This document shows positions 36,936-45,059 of a DNA stretch of 64,000 nucleotides, one piece after another (positions within the stretch are counted from its first letter, which is position 1; every line of letters begins with the position of its first letter). The stretch covers positions 930,001 through 994,000 of the forward strand of contig NZ_CP019038.1 in NCBI RefSeq assembly GCF_001941825.1, written 5' to 3'. Source of the stretch: Massilia putida. GTDB lineage: Bacteria; Pseudomonadota; Gammaproteobacteria; Burkholderiales; Burkholderiaceae_D. The translations under genes were made by a program, and so were the position numbers. The notes under the pieces were generated by a model. The model made no database searches. It saw only the letters and a program-made list of their open reading frames with translations, and was not told the origin of the DNA.

Positions 36936-37904
36936 TCAGTCCAGGCAGCGGTCCAGCACGCGCTGTTTGTACCAGCTGTTGAGCATCATGCCGGTCGCGA
37001 TCGGCGCCGGCCCCTTGTCGCTTTCGACGATGACCCAGCCGGCGTAACCCAGTTCGCGCATGACGGCCAGCAGCGCGGGGAAGTCGACGAGTCCCGTGCC
37101 CATCTCGCCGAACCAACGCTCGATCTCGCGTTCGCCGCCGGCCGCGATCAGCGCCCGCTCGGCGTTCGGCAGCTTGTACTCCTCGAGCGTATCCGTCGCC
37201 AGCGCATCCTTGAACTGGAAGTGCCACACGCGCTCGTGGAAGCGGCGGTACAGCGCGACGACGTCGTGGCCGGCGATCGTCAGTTCGGCCGTGTCGAAGC
37301 ACAGGCCGACGTTGGCGCGGTCGCACAGGGACATCAGGCGCTCCAGCTCCTCGACCGTGCGCAGCGCGGACAGCGCGTCCACGTGCAGCACCGTCTTCAG
37401 GCCCAGTTCCGCCGTCATCGCGCCGACCGCGTTCCAGCAATCGGCCGCCGCGGCGATGCGTTCGGCGTTCAATCCCCCCTCCTTCCACCACGAAGGGAAC
37501 GGCCGCACGACGAGGCAATCGCCTTTCAGCTCGGCCAGCAGTTCCGCATGCACGCGCGCCTGGGCGAGGATGCGCGGATGGTCGGCGGGCTGGGTGCTAT
37601 TCAAACCGAAGTGCAGTTCCTCGAAGCTCATCACGGTCGGATCGAAGAAGGTGCTCGCGACCCGGCGGATGCCCCAGTCCTTCAGCTTCAGGCGGAAGTG
37701 GTCGCTGGAGCCGAAATTGACGGTGATGTTTTCCGGACGGCCGATCGGGTCCCAGCGGCCGCTGCCCGCGTTCAGTTCCACGGCGTCGAAGCCGCAGGCG
37801 GCCGTCACCTTGAAGGCGCGCTCGATTTCTTCCATGCGCGCGAAGCTCGTGAAGCCGGCCTTCCACTGGTTCAGGGCGTAGCCCCATTTGATCTGTTTCT
37901 GCAT
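36936..37904 (-). CDS. Sugar phosphate isomerase/epimerase-like TIM barrel
   Basis: A 322-residue xylose-isomerase-like TIM barrel. Residues likely to bind the metal are in AVELNAG, TVLHVDAL, LCFDTAEL, WHFQFKDA and VIVESDKG. It and the preceding protein are paralogues: both begin with a KWGYALNQW/RWAYMDHW-type start and end with a tryptophan-tyrosine rich helix. Such pairs occur in 3-keto-glycoside pathways, where different barrels perform elimination, hydration or epimerisation. Gap of 13 bp to the preceding gene. Confidence 0.8.
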   Translation of the reverse strand: MQKQIKWGYALNQWKAGFTSFARMEEIERAFKVTAACGFDAVELNAGSGRWDPIGRPENITVNFGSSDHFRLKLKDWGIRRVASTFFDPTVMSFEELHFGLNSTQPADHPRILAQARVHAELLAELKGDCLVVRPFPSWWKEGGLNAERIAAAADCWNAVGAMTAELGLKTVLHVDALSALRTVEELERLMSLCDRANVGLCFDTAELTIAGHDVVALYRRFHERVWHFQFKDALATDTLEEYKLPNAERALIAAGGEREIERWFGEMGTGLVDFPALLAVMRELGYAGWVIVESDKGPAPIATGMMLNSWYKQRVLDRCLD

Positions 37905-37917
37905 GCTGGTCTTCCGT

Positions 37918-38862
37918 TCAGGCGTAGATGTTTTTCAGGACGTGCTGGATATACCAGGCGGAGAGCGCCGTGCTTTCTGGGTAGTTGCCGCCGCCGACGT
38001 CGGCCTTGTCGTGCTCCACGCCGACCCAGCCCTCGTAGCCGCACTCCTTCATCGCCGCCATCAGCGCGGGAAAGTCGACGAGGCCGCCCGGTGTGCCCAT
38101 CTCGTGGAACCAGCGCGGCGTCGTCGGCGCCATCACTTCGGCGTCCGGGCGGCGGCGGTAGTCGCCCGTCAGGTCCACGTTCAGCGTGTCCTTCATGTGG
38201 AAGCCGCCGCAGCGGTCGTGCAGTTTGAGGTACAGGTCGACCGGGTCGACACCCGCGATCACATGCTGCGCCGTGTCGCAATAGAAGAACACGTAGCGCG
38301 GATCGGTCCACTCGTAGAACTTGCGCAGCTGTTCGGCGGTGCGGATCCCGCAGAAGAACTCGTGGTGGCAGCACGTTTTGACGCCGTATTTCTGCGTCAT
38401 CTCGCCAACGCGGTTCCACAGCTCGGCGCACGCGCGGATCTTGTCGTCCGTGACCGGCTCGACGTCGTAGTACAGCCCCGCCGGCATGACGATGAAGTTT
38501 TCGACGCCCAGGCCCTGGCTGGAGCGCATGATGTGTTCCGCGTAGCCCACGATATGGTCGTGCGTCGAGCGGACGTGCGGCGCGCTCTGGCGCTCGTCAT
38601 ACATCACGGCGTGAAACAGGCTCAGGACCTTGTCGATGCCGCGCGACTGCATGAAGGCGCGCGCGTTTTCCAGGCTCCCGAACAGTTCGCGCAGCGGTCC
38701 GAGGTGGAAGTCGAAGGTCTCGATCGCCTCGTAGCCGATGGCCGCGATCTGCTTGAGGAAATCGTCGAAGCGCTGCACCGACGTGTATTGCGACAGCTGC
38801 CCCTGCGGCGTGTCGATGCGCCAGTGATCCATATAGGCCCAGCGGAGTTTATTGGTCGTCAT
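37918..38862 (-). CDS. Sugar phosphate isomerase/epimerase-like TIM barrel with no ribosome site
   Basis: A 314-residue xylose-isomerase-like TIM barrel; metal-site candidates are AIETFDFH, TCCHHEFF, FYCDTAQH, GFHMKDT and GVEHDKAD. The start MTTNKLRWAYMDHW aligns with its paralogue's start, so 38862 is well supported. Yet the ATG is preceded by an A/T-rich stretch with no purine-rich ribosome site, and the 20-bp palindrome ends four bases upstream. The mRNA could be leaderless. First gene of the operon running to the DHA2 exporter. Confidence 0.8.
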   Translation of the reverse strand: MTTNKLRWAYMDHWRIDTPQGQLSQYTSVQRFDDFLKQIAAIGYEAIETFDFHLGPLRELFGSLENARAFMQSRGIDKVLSLFHAVMYDERQSAPHVRSTHDHIVGYAEHIMRSSQGLGVENFIVMPAGLYYDVEPVTDDKIRACAELWNRVGEMTQKYGVKTCCHHEFFCGIRTAEQLRKFYEWTDPRYVFFYCDTAQHVIAGVDPVDLYLKLHDRCGGFHMKDTLNVDLTGDYRRRPDAEVMAPTTPRWFHEMGTPGGLVDFPALMAAMKECGYEGWVGVEHDKADVGGGNYPESTALSAWYIQHVLKNIYA

Positions 38863-38866
38863 ATAT

Positions 38867-38886
38867 GTAATTAGAATTCTGGTTAT
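38867..38886 (-). promoter_or_regulatory. 20-bp palindromic motif, copy 2 (upstream of the TIM-barrel operon)
   Basis: Minus strand ATAACCAGAATTCTAATTAC, matching the shared pattern at most positions. It fills the gap between the TetR gene's stop and the next gene's start, where bound protein would block initiation. Its place next to the TetR gene is the main reason to link motif and protein. Confidence 0.65.
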
Positions 38887-38926
38887 GTTCAATATCAAAA
38901 AGATGGCGGCAACAAGCCGCCCTCGT

Positions 38927-39574
38927 TCAACGTTCCGGCACGAACAGCAGGTAGGCCAGCATCATGTCGCTCAGGTCTTCCAGCAATTCGCGCCAGCCGC
39001 GCGCTTCTCCCTTGCCGCCGAAGCTGTCCAGGCCGAGGAAACGGGCCTGGGTCGCATAGATCAGCAGCATGCTCGCCTCGATCGCGCGCGCCGGATTCGG
39101 ATGCCGGATCTCGGCGCTGCACGCTTCGACGAGGCGGCTGAACTTGGCGTGGTTCTCGTGCGCGGATTTCTTGCCGGCCGCGCCGATGACTTCATCCGCA
39201 GCGCCGCGCAGCATGAAGGAGCGCAGCACGCTGGCGTTCTCCTTCAGCAGGTTGCCGAGGCCCGCCACGACGGCCGGCACGACCTGCGCGAGACCGTGCG
39301 CCTCGACCGAGATGCGCTGCGCCTCCGCCGTGAACGCCGCGTCCAGGCGCTCGAAGAACCGCACCTGCACGGCACGCAGCAGTTCGTCCTTGCCGGTGAC
39401 GCGGCCATACAGCGCCCCGGTCGAGACGCCCGCAAGCTGGCAGATCTCCGCCAGCGTGATCTGGTCGTAAGGCCGTTCGCGCAGCAGGTCGATGGTCGCC
39501 TCGATGATGCGATCGAACGATTGCCGGCTGCGGCCCTGCTTGGGCGCCCTGGCGTGGGCGGTTGAGGTCTCCAT
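38927..39574 (-). CDS. TetR-family regulator
   Basis: A 215-residue TetR protein with an N-terminal helix-turn-helix (ITLAEICQLAGVSTGALYGRVTGKDELLRAV) and a helical ligand domain. An in-frame TTG at 39586 would add four residues; ATG 39574 was chosen, although neither has a clear ribosome site. It lies between the GMC dehydrogenase gene and the TIM-barrel operon. Four copies of a 20-bp palindrome around this region, one directly beyond its stop codon, are candidate operators; the ligand is unknown. Confidence 0.85.
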   Translation of the reverse strand: METSTAHARAPKQGRSRQSFDRIIEATIDLLRERPYDQITLAEICQLAGVSTGALYGRVTGKDELLRAVQVRFFERLDAAFTAEAQRISVEAHGLAQVVPAVVAGLGNLLKENASVLRSFMLRGAADEVIGAAGKKSAHENHAKFSRLVEACSAEIRHPNPARAIEASMLLIYATQARFLGLDSFGGKGEARGWRELLEDLSDMMLAYLLFVPER

Positions 39575-39623
39575 GGGTATCGTCAATTCGTCGTGTTAGA
39601 GTAAAGGCGGATTCTAGCCGAAA

Positions 39624-41318
39624 TCACAGCGCGCCCGCCTTCAGTTGCGCCACGGCGTAATCGGCCGCGCGCGCCGTCAGCGCCATGTACGTCAGCGACG
39701 GATTCACGGTGCCGGACGACGCCATCGCGGCACCGTCCGTGACGAACAGGTTCGGTACGCCGTGCACCTGGTTGTGCGCGTTCAGCACCGATTCCGCCGG
39801 GTCGTGGCCCATGCGCGCGCCGCCCATCTCGTGGATCGACACGCCGGGTATCGCCCGCACGGGAATCGTCACGACGTGCTTGGCGCCCGCCGCGACGAGC
39901 ATCTGCTCCGCCTGTTTCGCCGCATCGAGCTTCATGCGGCGCTCGTTCTCGCCGTACGCGACGTCGAAACTAAGCTGCGGCAGGCCGAAGCCGCCCCGCT
40001 TGTTCTCGTTCAGGACGACGCGGTTGTCCTTCTGCGGCAGCTGTTCGCAGAAGGCGCCGAGGAACGCGATCCACTTGCCTGGTCGCGCGATCTGGTGCTT
40101 CATGTCCGCGCCGAAGCCGTCGGTCTGGGCCGCCGTGTTCGTCCAGTCGTCGCGCATCGCGCCGCCCTGGAAGCCGTAGCCGCGCGTGAAATCGGCGTCC
40201 GCATCCTGGCCGCCGATATTGCGGAAGCGCGGCACGAGGATGCCGGTCGGCCGCCGGCCCTCGTAATTGCGGTCCTCGAAACCGGGGATCTCGGCGAACA
40301 CGCCGACGCCCGCGTGATCGACGAGGTAGCGCCCCAGCACGTCGCTGTGGTTGCCGATGCCGTTCGGATGCGCCGCGCTCCTCGACTGCAGCAGCACCTG
40401 CAAGGTACCGTACGTCGACGCATTCAGGAAGATCACCTTCGCGCCAAAGCGCAAGCGCTCGCCCGACTTGGCGTCGATGACCCGCACGCCGGTCGCCTTT
40501 TTTGTGGCAGGATCGACGTCGATCGCTTCCACGACGCTGTCCGTGCGGATCGTCAGCAGGCCCGTTTTCTGCGCGGCCGGCAAGGTGGAACTGAGCGAGC
40601 TGAAATACGCGCCGAACGAGCAGCCGCGGTTGCAGATGGCGCGGCGCTGGCACGGGCCACGGCCTTCATGGGCTTCCGTCAAGTTAGCCACGCGGCCGAT
40701 CGTCACGCGGCGGTCCGTCCACTTCGCCTCGACGGTGCGCTTGAGGTGTTTTTCCAGCGCCGTCATTTCGAACGGCGGCAGGTAGTGCCCGTCCGGGAAA
40801 TTCTCCAGCCCTTCCGGCGCGCCGCTCACGCCGATGAATTTTTCCACGTGCGTGTACCACGGTTCCAGGTCGGTGTAGCGGATCGGCCAGTCGTTGCCGT
40901 GGCCGTCGCGCTTGTTCTGCAGGAAGTCGTCGGGCCCCCAGCGGTAGGACTGGCGGCCCCACGTCAGCGAGCGGCCGCCCAGCACGTCGGTGCGGTGCCA
41001 GCGGAACGGTTTCACCTGCTCGTACGGGTTCTTGCGGTCGTTGATCCAGTAGTGGCGGTTCGCCCAGCTGAACGCGCCGCGCTCGATCTTGCTCTGGATT
41101 TCGTAGTCGCGCGCGTCGAGCTGGCGGTCCGGCAGGCCTTGCATCGGCGCCTGCCACGGCGCGGTGAATTCGTGGATATAGCCCTTCTGGTGTTCGAGCG
41201 GCTTGCCGCGTTCAAGCACGAGCACCTTCAGGCCCTTCTCCGTGAGTTCCTTGGCGGCCCAGCCGCCGGTGATCCCGGAGCCGATGACGATGGCGTCGAA
41301 TTCGGTCGTTTGATTCAT
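39624..41318 (-). CDS. GMC-family FAD dehydrogenase, glucoside 3-dehydrogenase-like
   Basis: A 564-residue glucose-methanol-choline oxidoreductase. FAD binding motif GSGITGGWAAKEL at residues 13-25; LGGRSLTWGRQSYRW is typical of the pyranose-oxidising branch; the catalytic pair is about H496 (SIHEMGGARMG) and N539 (GTVNPSLTYMA). Large subunits of glucoside 3-dehydrogenases look like this and are paired with a small subunit of the gluconate-2-dehydrogenase subunit 3 family, exactly as found upstream. It would make the 3-keto sugar needed by deglycosidases and TIM-barrel lyases. No signal peptide of its own. Confidence 0.86.
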   Translation of the reverse strand: MNQTTEFDAIVIGSGITGGWAAKELTEKGLKVLVLERGKPLEHQKGYIHEFTAPWQAPMQGLPDRQLDARDYEIQSKIERGAFSWANRHYWINDRKNPYEQVKPFRWHRTDVLGGRSLTWGRQSYRWGPDDFLQNKRDGHGNDWPIRYTDLEPWYTHVEKFIGVSGAPEGLENFPDGHYLPPFEMTALEKHLKRTVEAKWTDRRVTIGRVANLTEAHEGRGPCQRRAICNRGCSFGAYFSSLSSTLPAAQKTGLLTIRTDSVVEAIDVDPATKKATGVRVIDAKSGERLRFGAKVIFLNASTYGTLQVLLQSRSAAHPNGIGNHSDVLGRYLVDHAGVGVFAEIPGFEDRNYEGRRPTGILVPRFRNIGGQDADADFTRGYGFQGGAMRDDWTNTAAQTDGFGADMKHQIARPGKWIAFLGAFCEQLPQKDNRVVLNENKRGGFGLPQLSFDVAYGENERRMKLDAAKQAEQMLVAAGAKHVVTIPVRAIPGVSIHEMGGARMGHDPAESVLNAHNQVHGVPNLFVTDGAAMASSGTVNPSLTYMALTARAADYAVAQLKAGAL

Positions 41319-41337
41319 GATGTCCTTTCGCGCGCGG

Positions 41338-41970
41338 TCAGATGACGTTCTGGTACGGCCACGTCTTGATGTCGACGTCGCCGTCGAAACGCCCCGGCAC
41401 GGCCACGTAGCGCAACTCCTTCGTGCTGCCGATCTCCGAGGTGAAATAGCCGTAGACGACCAGGTCGCGCAGGCGCAGGTAGAACGGCGATTGCGGGTCC
41501 TCGATGCGGGCGGCCAGCTCGAACGTATGGCCCTCGTACGGGCTCGATGCGCGCAGCGCCTGCAGGATCTCCGTGGCCTGGGCTTGTGTGCACGCCGCGA
41601 AGCCCTTCTTGTAGCGCTGGCGCGCGCTCGCGTCGAGGCTTGCCAGGCCGGTGCGGAACTGCGCCAGTTCGGCAGGCAGCATCCAGTGTTTCGCCAGCGC
41701 GTCGATGAAGTGCGGGACGCCGGCCGCGATGGCGCCCGGCGTGTCGGTGACGGGCACGATGGCGTCGGCGGCCACCGTCAGTATCTTGAGTTCGGGCTGC
41801 GTGAACCCGGGGTTGCGCGGCGTCGCGGCCGCGCCGGCATGCTGCAGCGCGGCGGCGGCCGAGGCGCTGGTCCAGGCGCCAGCCGTGGCGGCACCTACCA
41901 GCAATGCGCCCAGCATGGTGCGGCGGGACGGGCTCGCCGGGCGCGCCTCGCGTACGATATCGATCTTCAT
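41338..41970 (-). CDS. Gluconate 2-dehydrogenase subunit 3 family protein, Tat-exported
   Basis: A 210-residue small subunit. The N-terminus carries a twin-arginine signal (SRRTML followed by an alanine/glycine-rich hydrophobic stretch to about residue 40); the mature part TQPELKILTVAADAIVPVTDTPGA is typical of PF13618 subunits. In related enzymes it carries the folded GMC subunit through the Tat system and helps electron transfer. 19 bp before the GMC gene. No cytochrome c gene is adjacent, so the electron acceptor is unknown. Confidence 0.86.
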   Translation of the reverse strand: MKIDIVREARPASPSRRTMLGALLVGAATAGAWTSASAAAALQHAGAAATPRNPGFTQPELKILTVAADAIVPVTDTPGAIAAGVPHFIDALAKHWMLPAELAQFRTGLASLDASARQRYKKGFAACTQAQATEILQALRASSPYEGHTFELAARIEDPQSPFYLRLRDLVVYGYFTSEIGSTKELRYVAVPGRFDGDVDIKTWPYQNVI

Positions 41971-42017
41971 CTTTGTCTGTCTCCGAGTGGATCGTTTTTT
42001 TTAGGATAGCACAGGTT

Positions 42018-42644
42018 TCATAACAATAATTCTGATTTTTTATTACCTCGTGCAAGCACGCCGGCCGGGTTGACGACCTGCTCCGCCAGCAGCTTCAGAC
42101 TGGCCGTGACCTGCGCGTCCAGGCACTGTCCCTGCGCGTCGAACAGCTTCACGCCGGCCGTGTTCAGGGTCACGCCCAGCGGCGTGGGCCAGCCGCGCAG
42201 CGCGTGCACGATCGAGCGCAGCGCGCCGAGGGTCGTGTTGCAGCCCTGCCAGCCGGCGGCCGTGACGATGCAGCCGACCGGCATGCCGTCCAGGTACACG
42301 CGCTCGTCCGCGCGCAGGTCTTCCAGCAGGTCGATGGCGTTTTTCACCAGGCCTGAGACGCCGCCGTGGTAGCCGGGCGACGCGAAGATGACGGCGTCGG
42401 CCCTGCGCACGGCGTCGACGATGGCGCGCTGCGCGGGGCTGCGCTCGCGCTGCTCGGGCGAATACACCTCGAGCGTACTGAGGGCTTCGCCGCCGAACAG
42501 CTGCGTGCGCGCGCCCAGCTCTTCGGCGAAGTGCAGCGCCGTGCGCAGCGCGCTTTCCGTGCTGGAGCCGGGACGGGTCGTGCCGCCGATGCCGACGATG
42601 AAGGGACGTTCCCGGTCGGCGAAATTGGTGTCGATGGCGTTCAT
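42018..42644 (-). CDS. NAD(P)H-dependent FMN reductase
   Basis: A 208-residue flavodoxin-fold reductase. GIGGTTRPGSSTE near the N-terminus is the phosphate-binding GTxRxxS-like loop, and SPGYHGGVSGLVKNAID is the second conserved block. It reduces free FMN with NAD(P)H. The ATG at 42644 with AGGAGATACC upstream was chosen. Sitting in an operon with a luciferase-like monooxygenase, it most likely supplies reduced flavin to that enzyme, a two-component system. It starts 24 bp after the GH3 gene. Confidence 0.88.
   Translation of the reverse strand: MNAIDTNFADRERPFIVGIGGTTRPGSSTESALRTALHFAEELGARTQLFGGEALSTLEVYSPEQRERSPAQRAIVDAVRRADAVIFASPGYHGGVSGLVKNAIDLLEDLRADERVYLDGMPVGCIVTAAGWQGCNTTLGALRSIVHALRGWPTPLGVTLNTAGVKLFDAQGQCLDAQVTASLKLLAEQVVNPAGVLARGNKKSELLL
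42020..42039 (-). promoter_or_regulatory. 20-bp palindromic motif, copy 3 (upstream of the dehydrogenase genes)
   Basis: Minus strand AAAATCAGAATTATTGTTAT, in register with the other copies. It overlaps the last codons of the FMN reductase gene and lies about 50 bases upstream of the small-subunit start, implying a promoter for the dehydrogenase pair. Confidence 0.6.
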
Positions 42645-42668
42645 GGTATCTCCTGTTGGGTGCAGCAA

Positions 42669-45059
42669 TCAGTTCACATTCACTTGTACGGCGAGCGGCA
42701 GGTCGGCGCTGGAGCGGCCCACGAGCAGGTCGACGGTGCCCGGAAGATCGGTCCAGCCGCCCTCCCACACCTGCAGCCGGCGGCGGTCGATGGCGACGCG
42801 TAACGTGCGTGCCTCGCCCGGCGCGAGCGTGACCTTGTCGAAGCCGACGAGCGTCAGTTCGGGCACCGTGCGGTAGACCTGCGCCACTTCGGCGCCGGTG
42901 CGCGTGCCCGTGTTGCGCACGGTGACGGTGACCGTCCAGCCATCGGCGCCATCCGGCTCGACCGCGGCGCCGCTAAGTGCAAACGTCGTGTAGCCGAAGC
43001 CCGCGCCGAAGGCCTGCCGCGGTGCGACGCCGCGCGCCGCCAGGCCGCGATAGCCGATCCGCGTACCTTCGTCGTAGCGCAGGTCGCCGTTCACATCGGG
43101 CTGCAGCGACAGCGCGGGATAGTCGGTGTCCGTGCAAGCGATCGTCACGGGCATGCGTCCACCCGGTTCGCGGTCGCCCGCCAGGACGTGCGCCAGCGCG
43201 CGGCCGAATTCCTCGCCCGGATACCAGCAGTGCAGCACGGCCTTCGCCTGCGTCTCCCAGCGCGTGTCGAACGCGTGGCCGACGTTGGTGACGATCACCG
43301 TGTTCGCGTTGGCCGCGCACACCCGGTCGATCAGCGCGAGCTGCTCGACCGGCAGGCGCGTATCGATGCGGTCGCGGCTTTCGACGCTGGCGTCCGACGT
43401 CTCGCCCACCACCAGCACGACGGCATCCGCCGCGCGGGCGGCCGCGACGGCGCGGGCCATCATCGCCTCATTGCTGTCCGGACCGCGCACGCCGTACCAG
43501 AGGCCCTGGCAGCGGGCAGCCGTGTAACGCAACTCCACGACGACGTCGACTTCCTGCCCGGCGCGGAGGTCGACGGTCACGCAGTCGGCGTCGCCGCTTT
43601 TCAATCGGCCCATGACGTCGCCGGGCGCCAATTGCTCGTCGCGGCGGAAGACTTCCATGTCGCCGACGACGAGGCGCAGCGCGCCCGTGCCGCCCACATA
43701 GAAGCGGTGCGGGCCGTCTGCCGTCGCCGTGACGACGCCGCTGGCGCGCGTCGCCGCGGCCCGCTGCAGCGCGCCGGCCGCGTGCACGCCGTGGAACCAC
43801 GTGAGCGAATTCGTGTCGCGGGTCTCGCTCAGCAGCGGGCTGCCTTCGCAGTCCGCGTTGTCGAAATAATCGAGCGTCATGCCGCGCGTGCAGCCGTCAT
43901 CGAGGTCGCGCGCGGGACGGGCGGGCATGCGCGGCAGCCTCGGTTGCGGATCGACGCCCGGCTCGTAGTCCACGATGGCGTCGCCGAGGCGTGCGCGCAG
44001 CGCGTCGATGGGCAGCAGCGCGTCGGGGCGCACCGCGATCTTGGCGAATGTGCCGCCCTGGAAGCACGGCGCGCTCGCGTTCGGACCGATGACGGCGATC
44101 CGAGGGAATCGCGCCGGGTCCAGCGGCAGGATCGCGTCCTCGTTGCGCACGAGCGTGAAACCGGCGGCGGCCGCCTCGACGAGCAGCGCGCCGGCCTCCA
44201 GCGCCGGCAGCGGCTGGCCTTTCCCGGCGCCGAACCGGCGCGCCGTGGCGGCGACGCGTTCGGCCGCGTCGCGCAGGCGTGCCGCGTCAACCTGGCCCTC
44301 GGCGACAGCGGCTGCGCTCTTCGCGCCGAGGAAGCGCGCGGGGCTCGGCATTTCCAGGTCGAGACCACCGTTCAAGGAACCGCGCGTGGAATGCGTGCCG
44401 AACCAGTCGCTCATGAACACGCCGTCGAACTTCCACTCGGCCTTGGCGACGTCGCGCACGATCTGTCCCGCTTCCGCGCACCACGCGCCGTTCACCTTGT
44501 TGTACGCCGTGAGCATGCCCGCGCATCCGGCCTTGGCGGCCATCTCGAACGGCTGCAGATACACTTCGCGCAAGGTGCGCGCGTCGACGACGGCGTTCAT
44601 GCTGTCGCGCGCCGTCTCGCTGTCGTTGCAGACGAGGTGCTTCGCGACGGCGCCGGTGCCGACGGACTGGCAGCCCTGGATCCACGCTGCGCCCAGCACG
44701 CCGCACAGCAGCGGGTCTTCGGAAAAATATTCGAACGCACGCCCCGCCAGCGGGCTGCGCGCCAGGTTCAGGTTCGGCGCCAGCATCAGGTCGACCTTGC
44801 GCCGGATCGCTTCCCCGCCGACGAGGCGCCCTATCTTCCGTACGAGTTCCTTGTCCCAGCTGGCGCCCAGCGCGACGGGCGCGGGCGTCAGCAGCGAGAC
44901 GTCGCGTTCGTCCACGCGCGGGCCGGCCACGCCCATCGGGCCGTCGGCCATCGCGAGCGATGGAATGCCGGCGTGCGGGATGGCGGCCGTGGCCCACATC
45001 GACGCGCCCGCCGTCAGCGTCGCCATCTCGTCCACGGTCAGTTCGGTCATGGCTTTCAT
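42669..45059 (-). CDS. GH3 beta-glucosidase with inserted PA14 domain
   Basis: A 796-residue glycoside hydrolase family 3 enzyme: N-terminal barrel (LMLAPNLNLARSPLAGRAFE), nucleophile aspartate in GVFMSDWFG (about residue 217), second alpha/beta domain (PRIAVIGPNA), an inserted PA14-like domain (about residues 393-525, TLDYFDN to LRYTAARCQG) and a C-terminal fibronectin-like domain. GH3-PA14 enzymes release glucose from oligosaccharides or aryl glycosides. There is no signal peptide, so it acts in the cytoplasm after import. Its ATG overlaps the LLM gene's stop by four bases. It would cover O-glycosides beside the C-glycoside enzymes. Confidence 0.9.
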   Translation of the reverse strand: MKAMTELTVDEMATLTAGASMWATAAIPHAGIPSLAMADGPMGVAGPRVDERDVSLLTPAPVALGASWDKELVRKIGRLVGGEAIRRKVDLMLAPNLNLARSPLAGRAFEYFSEDPLLCGVLGAAWIQGCQSVGTGAVAKHLVCNDSETARDSMNAVVDARTLREVYLQPFEMAAKAGCAGMLTAYNKVNGAWCAEAGQIVRDVAKAEWKFDGVFMSDWFGTHSTRGSLNGGLDLEMPSPARFLGAKSAAAVAEGQVDAARLRDAAERVAATARRFGAGKGQPLPALEAGALLVEAAAAGFTLVRNEDAILPLDPARFPRIAVIGPNASAPCFQGGTFAKIAVRPDALLPIDALRARLGDAIVDYEPGVDPQPRLPRMPARPARDLDDGCTRGMTLDYFDNADCEGSPLLSETRDTNSLTWFHGVHAAGALQRAAATRASGVVTATADGPHRFYVGGTGALRLVVGDMEVFRRDEQLAPGDVMGRLKSGDADCVTVDLRAGQEVDVVVELRYTAARCQGLWYGVRGPDSNEAMMARAVAAARAADAVVLVVGETSDASVESRDRIDTRLPVEQLALIDRVCAANANTVIVTNVGHAFDTRWETQAKAVLHCWYPGEEFGRALAHVLAGDREPGGRMPVTIACTDTDYPALSLQPDVNGDLRYDEGTRIGYRGLAARGVAPRQAFGAGFGYTTFALSGAAVEPDGADGWTVTVTVRNTGTRTGAEVAQVYRTVPELTLVGFDKVTLAPGEARTLRVAIDRRRLQVWEGGWTDLPGTVDLLVGRSSADLPLAVQVNVN

